Below are positions 16,503 through 25,524 of a stretch of DNA of 64,000 bases, in pieces. Each line of letters begins with the position of its first letter. Position 1 is the stretch's first letter. Source of the stretch: Streptomyces apocyni (GTDB taxonomy: Bacteria; Actinomycetota; Actinomycetes; Streptomycetales; Streptomycetaceae); assembly GCF_009739465.1 (NCBI RefSeq), contig NZ_WHOM01000036.1, positions 248,001-312,000 on the forward strand. Direction: 5' to 3'. A program made the translations under genes and the position numbers. The notes under the pieces were generated by a model that did not search any database, had not been told where the DNA came from, and saw only the letters and a program-made list of their open reading frames with translations.

Positions 16503-16545
16503 ATTTTATTGCTTACTCTTGACGTGCGTCAATCATTCGCCATAC
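16503..16545 (-). promoter_or_regulatory. Esterase promoter with perfect TTGACG-N2-CGTCAA operator
   Basis: The inverted repeat TTGACGTGCGTCAA (16519-16532) overlaps a minus-strand -35 TTGACG (16532-16527). After 18 bases comes TAAAAT (16508-16503), a good -10. Segment 16520-16545 matches 9577-9602 at 22 of 26 positions. Confidence 0.7.
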
Positions 16546-16682
16546 TGAGGCACCCGGACTCACCCAGCCGGCCAGTTACACGAGACACACCGACTCCTCA
16601 CCGTCGAATATCACGATCCGACTCACGGTTCGACATCGGACCTGGCGTGACGATGCGAGGAGTGCTACACAGGAATCCACGT

Positions 16683-16697
16683 GGTAACACGTGTAAC
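16683..16697. promoter_or_regulatory. LacI-type operator upstream of MFS gene
   Basis: GGTAACACGTGTAAC: the right half CGTGTAAC is identical to the 10237 palindrome. It lies between the esterase and MFS genes in a 410-bp divergent region (16465-16874) that also holds the esterase promoter and a short upstream reading frame. Confidence 0.6.
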
Positions 16698-16819
16698 TAA
16701 TCCGCCGCCAGAGTCAAGCGGCCCACGCTGCGCCCACCCCTTCCGCAGCCCTCCGGCCTCGTCGGCCCCCTCTCCTGTTCTCCGCTCCCTTCCCGATCCT
16801 CCCTCTCCGAGGAGTCGAT

Positions 16820-16888
16820 ATGTCCGTCCTCAACGAACGGGGTGCGCCGCGCACGCCCCGACCCGGCGGTCATCATGGCCACCCCTGA
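16820..16888 (+). CDS. Possible 22-codon leader reading frame overlapping the MFS start
   Basis: ATG at 16820 has GAGGAG at ideal spacing, much better than the MFS start itself. It reads MSVLNERGAPRTPRPGGHHG and two more residues, then stops at 16888, past the MFS ATG at 16875 and in another frame. It may couple translation to the MFS gene. Alternatively a one-base indel has split the true MFS N-terminus. Confidence 0.35.
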   Translation: MSVLNERGAPRTPRPGGHHGHP

Positions 16889-18122
16889 GCTCGCGCAGCC
16901 GAACCGCCCGGATCCCACGGCGAAGGCCCCCGCGCAGCACGGGCTCCTGGTGCTGCTCCTAGTGGCCAACTCCTCCATGCTGGCCGTCTACATGGGTGTC
17001 GGTGCCGTGCTGCTGCCCACCCACATCGCGTCGATCGACCCCGCGAACAAGGTCGTCATCCTGGGCGTGGTGGGCGGCGTCAGCTCCGTCTTCGCGACCG
17101 TGTTCAACCCGATCGCCGGTGCCCTGTCGGACCGCTCCGGCCGACGTAACCCCTGGATTCTGGGCGGCGCGCTCGCTTCGCTGGCGGGGCTGGCCTTCCT
17201 GGCCAACGTGCGGACCGCGCTGCTCATCGGCGTCGGCTGGTGCCTGGTACAGGCCACCATGAACGTCTACCAGGCCGCGGTGACCGCTGTGGTGCCCGAC
17301 CGGATACCACCGGCCCGCCGAGGCACCGCGTCCGCGCTCGTCGGGCTTGGGCTGCCGATCGGCGGCAGCCTCGGTGTCCTGCTCGGCTCCCGGATGGAGG
17401 GTGACCTGCGCACGGGCTACCTGCTGTTCGGGGCGATCGTCGCCGGCGCGGCCCTGCTGATGACCGTCTTCTGCCGCGACCTGCCGCGGCGCGCGCCCGC
17501 ACCGGCCGGGCGCCGGGGCGTTCAGATGGCGGCGTTCCTGTCGGCGCTGTCGCACCGGGACTTCCGGTGGGCGTTCATCGGCCGGGCGCTGATGGTGCTC
17601 GGCTACTTCTCCGTCATCGGCTACCAGCTGTACATCCTGGACGACCACATCGCGCTGCCCGACGGCATGCGGCCGGCCGCCGCCATGGCGATCCTCACCC
17701 CGGTGTCGATGCTCGCGATGGCCGTCTCGACCGTGGTGGGCGGAGTGCTGTCCGACCGATGGAACCGGCGCAAGGTGTTCGTCGGCGTCTCGGCGGCGCT
17801 CGCCGGTGTGGTCATGGCCGTACCGGTCATCAGCCCCACCTGGACCGGGATGCTCGTCTTCAGCGCGCTCAACGGCCTGGCCTTCGGCTGCTTCATGGCG
17901 GTGGACACGGCCGTGGTGACGCTGGTCCTGCCGCGCGCCGAGGACGCCGCGCGTGACATGGGCGTACTCAACATCGCCAACGCGGGGCCGCAGATCGTCG
18001 CCCCGTTCGTCGCCTCCGTGGTCGTCACCACGCTGGGCGGATACACCCCGCTGTTCCTGGTCGGCGGCGCACTCTCGCTGGTCGGTGCGCTGGCGATCCT
18101 CCCGATCCGCGGCGTGCGCTGA
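16875..18122 (+). CDS. MFS transporter
   Basis: 415 residues with 12 predicted membrane segments. The MFS loop 2-3 signature is present as GALSDRSGRRNPWI and its repeat in the second half as GGVLSDRWNRRKVFVG. The central cytoplasmic loop is LPRRAPAPAGRRGVQM. Substrate cannot be read; the context (P450, esterases, LacI site upstream) suggests uptake or export of the catabolic substrate. ATG at 16875 is used although its ribosome-binding site is poor; a GTG at 16842 in the same frame is an alternative. See the overlapping short frame at 16820. Confidence 0.85.
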   Translation: MATPELAQPNRPDPTAKAPAQHGLLVLLLVANSSMLAVYMGVGAVLLPTHIASIDPANKVVILGVVGGVSSVFATVFNPIAGALSDRSGRRNPWILGGALASLAGLAFLANVRTALLIGVGWCLVQATMNVYQAAVTAVVPDRIPPARRGTASALVGLGLPIGGSLGVLLGSRMEGDLRTGYLLFGAIVAGAALLMTVFCRDLPRRAPAPAGRRGVQMAAFLSALSHRDFRWAFIGRALMVLGYFSVIGYQLYILDDHIALPDGMRPAAAMAILTPVSMLAMAVSTVVGGVLSDRWNRRKVFVGVSAALAGVVMAVPVISPTWTGMLVFSALNGLAFGCFMAVDTAVVTLVLPRAEDAARDMGVLNIANAGPQIVAPFVASVVVTTLGGYTPLFLVGGALSLVGALAILPIRGVR

Positions 18123-18243
18123 CCCGCACGTCCGCGACCCGCCCCGGCGGGCGCATGCCGAGGGTCGTGCGCCCGCCGGTTCCTCTCCTCGCCCTCCCCT
18201 CCCCTCCCGTCGCTGTCCCGTACTCCCGTACTCGAAGGAGCCC

Positions 18244-19155
18244 ATGATGAGACGTACGCGCGCACTGGCGCTGGCCGCCCTGCTGCTGAGTACCCCCGCC
18301 CTCGCCGGGACGGTCCCCGCGGCCGCCGCCGCGCAGGCCGCCCAGACCGGGCCGCTGCGCATCCTGCTCACCAACGACGACGGATACGACGCGCCCGGTA
18401 TCCAGACCATGCTGCGCCAACTGACCGCCGCCGGACACGACGTGACCGTTGTCGCCCCGCTGACGCAACAGAGCGGCAGCGGTACGAAGGTGACCAACGC
18501 GCCCACACTGAGCGTGAAGCACCCCGAGCCGCACGTGTGGGCCGTGGACGGCACACCCGGCGACGCGGTGGCCTTCGGCCTCTCCGTGGTCTTCGCCGAG
18601 CGGGCACCCGACCTGGTGATCTCCGGCCCCAACTTCGGACTCAACGTCGCGGGTGTGGCCACCCACTCCGGAACGGTCGGCGGCGCCGTCTACGCCCTGG
18701 GGCACAGCGTGCCCGCGATCGCGGTCAGCACCGGTCCGCTCGGGGCCCCGGAACCGGGCCCCACACTGGCCGCGATGAAGCCGGCCAGCGACTACACGGT
18801 CAAGCTAATCGACCGGCTGCGGTCCCGGGCGAAGCACGGACGCCCCTTGCTGCCCGACGGCACGGGCCTGAACGTCAACCATCCCGTGGTCGGCGCCGAC
18901 GGCTCCGGGACCGCCCGCGGCACCGCCCTCACCACCCAGGACCCCCAGCCGGTCATCCGGTCCCAGTTCACCCACACCGGCGGCGATACCTGGAAGGTGA
19001 CCGTCGGCGCGGACGTCCTGCCCGCCAAGAAGCGCGGCGACCTGGAGGCGCTGATGGCCGACAAGGTCTCCGTCACCCCGATCGCCCCCAACTGGAACAC
19101 CGGCCCCGCTGACTTCGCGAGGGCCGGGGCGCTTCTGGTCGGCCTGCGCCCCTGA
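18244..19155 (+). CDS. Secreted SurE-like 5'/3'-nucleotidase
   Basis: 303 residues. A signal peptide (MMRRTRALALAALLLSTPALA) precedes the SurE core, which begins RILLTNDDGYDAPGIQ with the metal-binding Asp-Asp pair. Next comes VVAPLTQQSGSGTKVT, then VDGTPGDAVAFGL and LVISGPNFGLNVA, all canonical SurE metal and active-site segments. Typical SurE is cytoplasmic; an exported form suggests phosphate scavenging or dephosphorylation of an extracellular substrate before uptake by the ABC importer encoded next. ATG at 18244 follows GAAGGAG. The tail after ~200 residues is variable. Confidence 0.87.
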   Translation: MMRRTRALALAALLLSTPALAGTVPAAAAAQAAQTGPLRILLTNDDGYDAPGIQTMLRQLTAAGHDVTVVAPLTQQSGSGTKVTNAPTLSVKHPEPHVWAVDGTPGDAVAFGLSVVFAERAPDLVISGPNFGLNVAGVATHSGTVGGAVYALGHSVPAIAVSTGPLGAPEPGPTLAAMKPASDYTVKLIDRLRSRAKHGRPLLPDGTGLNVNHPVVGADGSGTARGTALTTQDPQPVIRSQFTHTGGDTWKVTVGADVLPAKKRGDLEALMADKVSVTPIAPNWNTGPADFARAGALLVGLRP

Positions 19156-19228
19156 GCCGTCCCGTCCCGTCCCGGACACCCGGAATCCCGACTCAACCCG
19201 ACCCGACCACTGAGCAGGGAGCAAGACC

Positions 19229-20809
19229 ATGGGCGTTGTCGTCAGGACAACAGGCGGCAGGGTCGCGGGCGTTGCCCACGGCGGCCTCCTCGCCTTCAAG
19301 GGCATCCCCTACGCCGCCGCACCGGAAGGGCCACTGCGCTTCCAGGCACCGGCACCCCCACCGCCCTGGCACGGCGTCCGGCCCGCGCACGCGTTCGGTG
19401 TCGCGCCGCCGCAGCTTCCACTGACGCCCGGATCACCCGCGCCATGGCGGCCCGAGGACGGCCTGGACTGTCTGAGCGTCAACGTGTGGACGCCCGGCGG
19501 GCGGGACGACCGGCTGCCGGTCATGGTGTGGATCTACGGCGGCGGCTGGAAGTCGGGCTGGTCCGGCGACCCGGCCTATGACGGCGCGAACCTGGCGCGG
19601 GCCGGCGTGGTCCTGGTGACGTTCAACTACCGGGTGGGCTTCGAGGGCTTCGGACACGTACCGGACGCTCCCGCCAACCGCGGGTTCCTGGACCAGATCG
19701 CCGCGCTCGGCTGGGTACGGGAGAACATCGCCCGGTTCGGCGGCGACCCGGACAACGTCACCGTCTTCGGCGAGTCGGGCGGGGGCGCCTCGGTCGCGTC
19801 ACTGCTGACCGCACCCGCCGCGCGGGGGCTCTTCCACCGGGCCATCGCGCAGAGCATGGCCGGACGCTATCTGCCGCAGGAGGAGGCGCGGCGGATCGCC
19901 GATCTGCTCGCCGCCGCCCTGGGCGTCAAGCCCAAGGCCCTCGCCACCCTGGCCCCCGAGGCGTTGCTCGCCGTGCAGGACGCGCCGCTGGCCGCGATGG
20001 AGGCAGAGCCCGGTGCCTGGTCCACCCCTGAGGCGATCACCGCGTACTCCCCCGTCATCGACGGCGTGACGGTGGTCGACAAACCCTGGCTGGCCGTGCG
20101 GTCGGGCGCCGCACGTGAGGTGGATCTGATCGCCGGATACACCCATGACGAGTTCTCCATGTTCGCGCTGCAACGCGGACTGGTCAGGCCGGGCCTCGCC
20201 GCGACGGTCAGGGCCCTGCCGATGCTGGCCAGTATGGCGCTCAGCCGTCTCCGCCAGGAGAGGTCGACGTCAGCCTCCCGGCCTCCCCGGCGGATGCGCA
20301 CAGTGAATCTGCGAGGCGTCGCCGAGAGCCTGGGCCTGGACGCCACCGCACCGGACCAGTACCGGGCGGCCCACCCGGGGATGGCCGACGCCCGGCTGTA
20401 CACCGAGATGTTCTCGGACGCGCTGTTCCGGATGCCGTCGACCTGGCTGGTCGAGGCGCACACGGCAGCGGGCGGGCGCGGCTACCTGTACGACTTCACC
20501 TGGCCGAGCCCGGCGCTGGGTGGTGCGCTGGGCGCCAGCCACCTGGTGGACGTCCCGGTGACCTTCGGCAACACGGACGGCCCCATCGCGGACTTCATGC
20601 TCGGCGGGAAGCCGCCGGGCGAGGACTTCGAGCAGTTGTCCAAGCGACTACGGGCCGCCTGGGTGTCGTTCGCCGCCACCGGGGACCCGGGCTGGCCGCA
20701 GTTCACCGCGGATGAGGCGCTCACCCGCATCTGGAACGTCGAACCAGCCGTCGTCCAGGACCCGTTGGCGGACTCGCGCCGGATCTGGCACGCGTCATCC
20801 GGGCGCTGA
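19229..20809 (+). CDS. Type-B carboxylesterase (second copy in region)
   Basis: 526 residues, no signal peptide. Motifs: WIYGGGWKSGWSG (oxyanion hole with Tyr replacing the usual His), Ser183 in VTVFGESGGGASVA, the acidic residue in AGYTHDEFSMF and the His in LGASHLVDVPVTFGN. It is clearly related to, but diverged from, the esterase at 14923-16464. It sits between the SurE-like gene and the ABC importer on the same strand. ATG at 19229 follows AGCAGGGAGCAAG. An insertion around residues 340-365 (RQERSTSASRPPRRMRT) is charged and may be a surface loop. Confidence 0.87.
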   Translation: MGVVVRTTGGRVAGVAHGGLLAFKGIPYAAAPEGPLRFQAPAPPPPWHGVRPAHAFGVAPPQLPLTPGSPAPWRPEDGLDCLSVNVWTPGGRDDRLPVMVWIYGGGWKSGWSGDPAYDGANLARAGVVLVTFNYRVGFEGFGHVPDAPANRGFLDQIAALGWVRENIARFGGDPDNVTVFGESGGGASVASLLTAPAARGLFHRAIAQSMAGRYLPQEEARRIADLLAAALGVKPKALATLAPEALLAVQDAPLAAMEAEPGAWSTPEAITAYSPVIDGVTVVDKPWLAVRSGAAREVDLIAGYTHDEFSMFALQRGLVRPGLAATVRALPMLASMALSRLRQERSTSASRPPRRMRTVNLRGVAESLGLDATAPDQYRAAHPGMADARLYTEMFSDALFRMPSTWLVEAHTAAGGRGYLYDFTWPSPALGGALGASHLVDVPVTFGNTDGPIADFMLGGKPPGEDFEQLSKRLRAAWVSFAATGDPGWPQFTADEALTRIWNVEPAVVQDPLADSRRIWHASSGR

Positions 20810-20893
20810 CCAGGCCACCGAACCCTCTCATGAGGGGCGTCCGGCGCGCGCCGGGCCCCTGTCGAGCCCATCGAGTACACCTGTGAGGCCCAG

Positions 20894-22477
20894 ATGCACC
20901 GTCCCACCTCTCTCCGGCCCCGACGTGCCCTCCGGTACGCGGCCGCCGTGGGCTCCGCTGCCCTGCTGCTGGCCGCCTGCGGCGGAACCGGCGGCGGCAG
21001 CGGGGGCGCCGACGGCCCTTCGGACACCCCGCAGCGGGGTGGCACCCTGCGGGTCGGGATGTCCTTCGACGTCCAGACACTGGACCCGACCGCGCCCAAC
21101 TTCGCCAGCGCCATGGACTACACCGCGGCCCGCGCGGTGCTGGACCCGCTGTTCGGCATCGACCCGAAGGGCCGTCTGGTGCCTGAACTGGCGCTGTCGG
21201 CAACGCCGTCCAACGGGAACAAGGCCTTCACCGTCAAGCTCCGCAAGGGAGTGAAGTTCTCCGACGGCACCGACTTCGACGCCGACGCCGTGGTGGCCCA
21301 CTACCAGGAGATCAAGGACAAGGGAGACTGCCTGGGCTGCCCGCCACGGCTCGTCACCAACGTCAAGCGCGTCGCCGCGCCGGACCGGAACACGGTGGTG
21401 TTCACCCTGACCGCGCCGTGGGCGAAGTTCCCCGAGGTGGCGCTCACCGGTATCCCGGGACTCATCCCCTCCCCCACCGCCAAGAAGGCCTCCGGGGCCG
21501 AGTTCGGCAAAAAGCCGGTGGGTACCGGCGGCTTCAAGGCCACCGAGATCGTCCCCGGCGACCATGTCACCCTCGTACGCGACGACACCTCGTGGCGCGC
21601 CGACCGGACCTACCCGGACAAGGTCGTCCTCAAGGTGATGCTCGACTCGCAGACAGCCGTACAGTCGGTGCGGTCCGGCACCCTCGACATGATGGTCGCC
21701 GCCGCCCCGAACCAGGCGAAGCAAGCCAAGGACGCGGGGCTGCGCGTCCAGCTCAACGAGGGGCTCGGCCCCGAAGGCATCATCCTCAACATGCAGCGCC
21801 CCGGCCTGGACGACGTCCGGGTCCGCAGGGCGCTGAGCATGGCCATCGACCGTGAGGCGGTCAACAAGGCCGCGTACGGCGGAAACACCAAGCCCAGTCG
21901 GTCCTTCCTGCTGGACGAGAATCCCGAGCAGAAGGGCATCGCTGTGGCCGGCCACGACCCGGCGGAGGCGAAGCGACTCCTCGCCGCGTACGGCAAACCG
22001 GTCCGGCTGGAACTGAATACCCTCGCGGGCGGCAACTACATGGCCGCGACCCAGCTGATCCAGCAGCAGTGGAAGGCCGTCGGCGTCGAGGCCACCATCA
22101 AGACCAACACCGCCGTCGGCATCATGCAGGACGTGCTCCAGCGCAAGTACGACGTGAGCTATTCCCCCGCGTTCATCTCGGCGACCACGGTCGACGCGAT
22201 GGCGGTAGCGTTCACCAGCGGCGGCAGCCGCAATCTCGGCGGCTACGCGAACAAGGACAACGACAAGCTGTTCGCACGCCTGGGCGCGGCCGGGGACGAC
22301 ACCGCCGCGTTGCCGCTGGCCCGTCAGATCCTGACCAACGTCTCGGCGGACCTGCCCAGCATCCCGGTGGTCCGCAAGATGGGCATGTTCGCCGCGTCCA
22401 GCAAGGTGCACCTGCCGCCCGCCGACGCCTACGGACCTGACACGTTCGTGGTCGGCGATGCCTGGACCACCAAGTGA
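20894..22477 (+). CDS. ABC transporter substrate-binding lipoprotein, family 5 (peptide/nickel type)
   Basis: 527 residues. A twin-Arg-rich n-region and hydrophobic stretch end in a lipobox with Cys29 (LLLAAC), then a Gly/Ser linker and the SBP_bac_5 fold (GTLRVGMSFDVQTLDP, FTVKLRKGVKFSDGTDFDADAVV, DDVRVRRALSMAIDREAVN). Family members bind oligopeptides, glycosides, opines or metal chelates. It is the first gene of a five-gene ABC operon; its stop overlaps the next start by 4 bp. With esterases and SurE upstream, uptake of a processed ester or phosphate-ester conjugate is possible, but a peptide substrate is equally compatible. Confidence 0.9.
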   Translation: MHRPTSLRPRRALRYAAAVGSAALLLAACGGTGGGSGGADGPSDTPQRGGTLRVGMSFDVQTLDPTAPNFASAMDYTAARAVLDPLFGIDPKGRLVPELALSATPSNGNKAFTVKLRKGVKFSDGTDFDADAVVAHYQEIKDKGDCLGCPPRLVTNVKRVAAPDRNTVVFTLTAPWAKFPEVALTGIPGLIPSPTAKKASGAEFGKKPVGTGGFKATEIVPGDHVTLVRDDTSWRADRTYPDKVVLKVMLDSQTAVQSVRSGTLDMMVAAAPNQAKQAKDAGLRVQLNEGLGPEGIILNMQRPGLDDVRVRRALSMAIDREAVNKAAYGGNTKPSRSFLLDENPEQKGIAVAGHDPAEAKRLLAAYGKPVRLELNTLAGGNYMAATQLIQQQWKAVGVEATIKTNTAVGIMQDVLQRKYDVSYSPAFISATTVDAMAVAFTSGGSRNLGGYANKDNDKLFARLGAAGDDTAALPLARQILTNVSADLPSIPVVRKMGMFAASSKVHLPPADAYGPDTFVVGDAWTTK

Positions 22478-23424
22478 GGCTGTCGTTCCTCGCCGCCAGG
22501 CTCGGGCAGGCGGTGATCGTCCTGTTCGCCGTCGCGGTGGCCACGTTCGCGATCGGCAGGCTGCTGCCCGGTGATCTGGCCACCGCGGTCCTCGGCCAGA
22601 GCGCGACCGAGGAGCAGATCGCCGCGTTCCATCGGCGGACGGGGGCCGACCGGCCGGTGAGCGAACAGTTCTGGACCTGGTTCACGGGTGTGCTGCACGG
22701 GGACTTCGGTGCTTCGGCGACCAGCGGCCAGAACGTCACCGACGCGCTCGCCGACCGGTTGCAGCCGTCGCTGCTCCTGGTGGTATTCGCCGAGGTCCTG
22801 GCTCTGCTGATCGCCGTTCCCGCCGCGGTCTGGGCCGCGTACCGGCGCGGTCGGGCCCCCGACCGGGCGGCGAACGCAACGTCCTCGGTCCTGCTGGCGA
22901 CCCCTCAGTTCGCGCTGGCCATTGTGCTGATCTATCTCTTCGCCGTTCTGCTCGGGTGGTTCCCGGCCACCGGCTACACGCCGCCGCACCAGAACGCGGC
23001 CCAAACGGCGCGCAGCCTCGTGCTGCCCGCGGTGACGCTGGCGTTGAGCCTCGCCGCGGTCTACTTCCGCGTGCTGCGCGCGGGGGTGGTGGAAACCCTG
23101 CAACAGGACTATGTGCTCGCCGCGCGGGCTCAGGGGCTGCGACCTCGCGAGATCCTGACGCGGCACACGCTGCGTCCGTCGCTGCTTCCGCTGGTGACGC
23201 TGGTGGGACTGAACTTCGGCTTCCTGGTCGGCGGCGCCGTCATCGTCGAGCAGCTCTTCGCGATCCCCGGTCTTGGCACGTACGCCCTGTCCGCCGTGCA
23301 GACCAAGGACTTCGCGGTGCTCCAGGGTGTGGTGCTGCTGATCGCCGCCCTGTATGTGCTCGTGAATCTCGCCGTGGACCTCCTCTACGGCGTACTCGAC
23401 CCAAGGATTCGCCATGCCCGCTGA
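22474..23424 (+). CDS. ABC transporter permease (DppB/OppB type)
   Basis: 316 residues with six membrane segments. The permease signature EILTRHTLRPSLLPLVTLVGLNFGFLVGGAVIVEQLF contains the EAA-type loop. GTG at 22474 overlaps the binding-protein stop (GTGA). Pairs with the next gene to form the membrane channel. Confidence 0.92.
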   Translation: MRLSFLAARLGQAVIVLFAVAVATFAIGRLLPGDLATAVLGQSATEEQIAAFHRRTGADRPVSEQFWTWFTGVLHGDFGASATSGQNVTDALADRLQPSLLLVVFAEVLALLIAVPAAVWAAYRRGRAPDRAANATSSVLLATPQFALAIVLIYLFAVLLGWFPATGYTPPHQNAAQTARSLVLPAVTLALSLAAVYFRVLRAGVVETLQQDYVLAARAQGLRPREILTRHTLRPSLLPLVTLVGLNFGFLVGGAVIVEQLFAIPGLGTYALSAVQTKDFAVLQGVVLLIAALYVLVNLAVDLLYGVLDPRIRHAR

Positions 23425-24355
23425 CGACCCCGCCGCCACCGCCACGGCACCACCAGCGGAACCGGCCGCGCCTGTCACAGCCCAGGCCCGAGGGGCGGAC
23501 CGCGAGGACCTGCCACCACCCGCCCGACGGCGTCCAGGTCCGGGCGGTCCTGGCGTCGGGACGTGGTGCGCGATCGCGTTCCTCTCGCTGCTCGCGCTGG
23601 CCGGGCTCACCGCTCCGCTGCTGCCGCTGCCAGACCCGGAGCGGGTGGACACCGGCGCGCTGGCCGCCGGAATCAGCTCCGGCCACTGGCTCGGTACGGA
23701 TGCCCTGGGCCGTGATGTCCTCGCGCGCATCGTGTACGGCGCCCGGGTCAGCCTCGTCGTCGCGGGGGGCGCCACCGTGGTCGGGGCCGCTGTCGGAACC
23801 CTGCTCGGCATGATCGCCGGGCTGGGCCGGGGGTGGACACAGGCCGTGGTGATGCGGGCCACCGACGTCCTGCTTGCCTTCCCGGCGCTGGTTCTCGCGC
23901 TGGCGGTCATCGGCGCCGTCGGCCCTTCGACGCTGTCGGTGACGCTCGTGGTCGGCCTGCTGTTCGTGCCGGGCTTCGTCCGTGTCGTACGGGCCCCCGT
24001 GATGAGCCTGGCGCAGCGGGAGTTCGTCCTGGCCTGCCGGGCCATGGGCATGGCTACCCCGAAGCTGATGGCGCGGGAGATCCTGCCGAACATCACGGCG
24101 GTGGTCGTCACCTACGCGGTCACCATGTTCGGTATCGGCGTCATGGTCGAAGGGGCCCTCGGCTTCCTCGGCGTGAGCGTGCCACCGCCGTCCCCGACCT
24201 GGGGCGGAATGATCTCCGAGGGACGCCAGGTACTGGCCGACCACCCCATGGTCAGCCTCACACCGACGCTGGTGCTGGTCCTCGTCGTGCTCTGCGCCAA
24301 TGTGATCGGCGACCGGCTGTCGTCCCTGCTCGACGTCCGCGGAGCGATGCTATGA
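23414..24355 (+). CDS. ABC transporter permease (DppC/OppC type)
   Basis: 313 residues. A Pro/Ala-rich 45-residue N-terminus precedes the membrane domain with the DppC hallmark WLGTDALGRDVLARIVYGARVSL. The EAA loop is FVLACRAMGMATPKLMAREILPNI. It overlaps the preceding permease by 11 bp and the next ATPase gene by 4 bp, so the importer is tightly coupled. Confidence 0.92.
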   Translation: MPADDPAATATAPPAEPAAPVTAQARGADREDLPPPARRRPGPGGPGVGTWCAIAFLSLLALAGLTAPLLPLPDPERVDTGALAAGISSGHWLGTDALGRDVLARIVYGARVSLVVAGGATVVGAAVGTLLGMIAGLGRGWTQAVVMRATDVLLAFPALVLALAVIGAVGPSTLSVTLVVGLLFVPGFVRVVRAPVMSLAQREFVLACRAMGMATPKLMAREILPNITAVVVTYAVTMFGIGVMVEGALGFLGVSVPPPSPTWGGMISEGRQVLADHPMVSLTPTLVLVLVVLCANVIGDRLSSLLDVRGAML

Positions 24356-25524
24356 ACGTCCCGAGCACCCCGAGCACCCCGAGCACCCCGAGCACCCCGA
24401 GCACTCCGACCACTCCGAGCACCCCGAACGCCTGGAGCACCCCCAGCACCCGTCCCGGCGCCACCGCGCTGCTGTCCGTCAGGGACTACACCGTCCATCT
24501 CCACTCGCCACGCGGGATCGTGCGCGCGGTCGACGGTGTGAGCCTGACCCTGGACCGCGGCCACACGCTCGCGATCGTCGGCGAGTCGGGTTCAGGCAAG
24601 AGTGTGTTGTTCCGCAGCCTGCTCGGGCTGCTGCCACCGGCCGCTGTCGCCCGGCGCACGGGTGACGCGTTCTACTCGGGCGCCGACTTGTCCGCCCTCG
24701 ACGAGAAGGGGCTGCGCGGGCTGCGTGGCCGCCGTATCGGCATGGTTTTCCAGGATCCGATGACCGCGTTGAACCCCGTACTGCCCGTCTGGCGGCAACT
24801 CGCCCTGCCGCTCAGACGCCACCTCGGGCTGCGCCGCGCGGCCGCCCGTGCCCGGGCGGTCGAACTCCTGGACGCCGTGGGTATTCCGGACCCCGTGCGC
24901 CGCGCCGACCAGTACCCGGTGCAGATGTCCGGCGGCATGCGGCAGCGCGTGATGATCGCCCTGGCACTGTCCTGCGACCCCGATCTGATCGTCGCGGACG
25001 AGCCGACCACCGCTCTGGACGTCACCGTGCAGGCCCAGATACTCCGTCTGCTCGACCAGCTCCGTGCCGAGCGCGGACTGGGGCTGATCCTGATCAGCCA
25101 TGACCTCGGAGTCGTGGCGGACCACTCCGACGACGTGATGGTGATGTACGCCGGACGCCAGGCTGAGCGCGGGCCGACCGCCGCCGTCCTGGGTGCGCCC
25201 CGCATGCCGTACACCCGGACGCTGCTCGACGCGGTGCCGACCCTGCACGGGGCCCGTGGTGGTCGGCTCGCCGCGATCACCGGTCAGCCGCCGGACCTGA
25301 CGCGTACGCCTGACGCGTGCGCCTTCGCGGCGCGCTGCACCCGGGTGAGGGAGCGCTGTCACACCGAACGTCCGCCGCTCACCGCGACGGAGAGCGGCAG
25401 TCCGCAGGTGGCGGCCTGCTGGTACCCGGTGCCATCGGCCACCGCGCCAGCCGTGGCGTCCGGACCGGTGCCCGACCCCGAGGATCCGACCGCGACAGCG
25501 ACACAGGAAGCGAGCCCGGCATGA
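24352..25524 (+). CDS. ABC transporter ATPase (DppD/OppD type) with Ser-Thr-Pro repeat N-terminus
   Basis: 390 residues. Residues 4-33 are a repetitive STP tract before the ATPase proper. Walker A is GESGSGKS at 77-84, the signature is QMSGGMRQRVMIALAL, and Walker B is LIVADEPTTALD. The OppD C-terminal Cys cluster (CAFAARCTRVRERC) suggests an iron-sulfur-type site seen in this subfamily. ATG at 24352 overlaps the permease stop. The repeat tract is encoded by 9-bp repeats and is unlike the rest of the family; starts inside or just after it would still give a full ATPase. Confidence 0.9.
   Translation: MNVPSTPSTPSTPSTPSTPTTPSTPNAWSTPSTRPGATALLSVRDYTVHLHSPRGIVRAVDGVSLTLDRGHTLAIVGESGSGKSVLFRSLLGLLPPAAVARRTGDAFYSGADLSALDEKGLRGLRGRRIGMVFQDPMTALNPVLPVWRQLALPLRRHLGLRRAAARARAVELLDAVGIPDPVRRADQYPVQMSGGMRQRVMIALALSCDPDLIVADEPTTALDVTVQAQILRLLDQLRAERGLGLILISHDLGVVADHSDDVMVMYAGRQAERGPTAAVLGAPRMPYTRTLLDAVPTLHGARGGRLAAITGQPPDLTRTPDACAFAARCTRVRERCHTERPPLTATESGSPQVAACWYPVPSATAPAVASGPVPDPEDPTATATQEASPA
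24361..24423 (+). repeat. 9-bp tandem repeat (CCGAGCACC, seven units)
   Basis: Four perfect CCGAGCACC units (24361-24396), then three variants. In frame, each encodes Pro-Ser-Thr or a close variant at the N-terminus of the ATPase. Confidence 0.85.

Noticed and set aside
24361..24423. Tandem repeat as a CRISPR or minisatellite locus
   Set aside because: Units are 9 bp, contiguous and in frame with the ATPase gene; there are no spacers.
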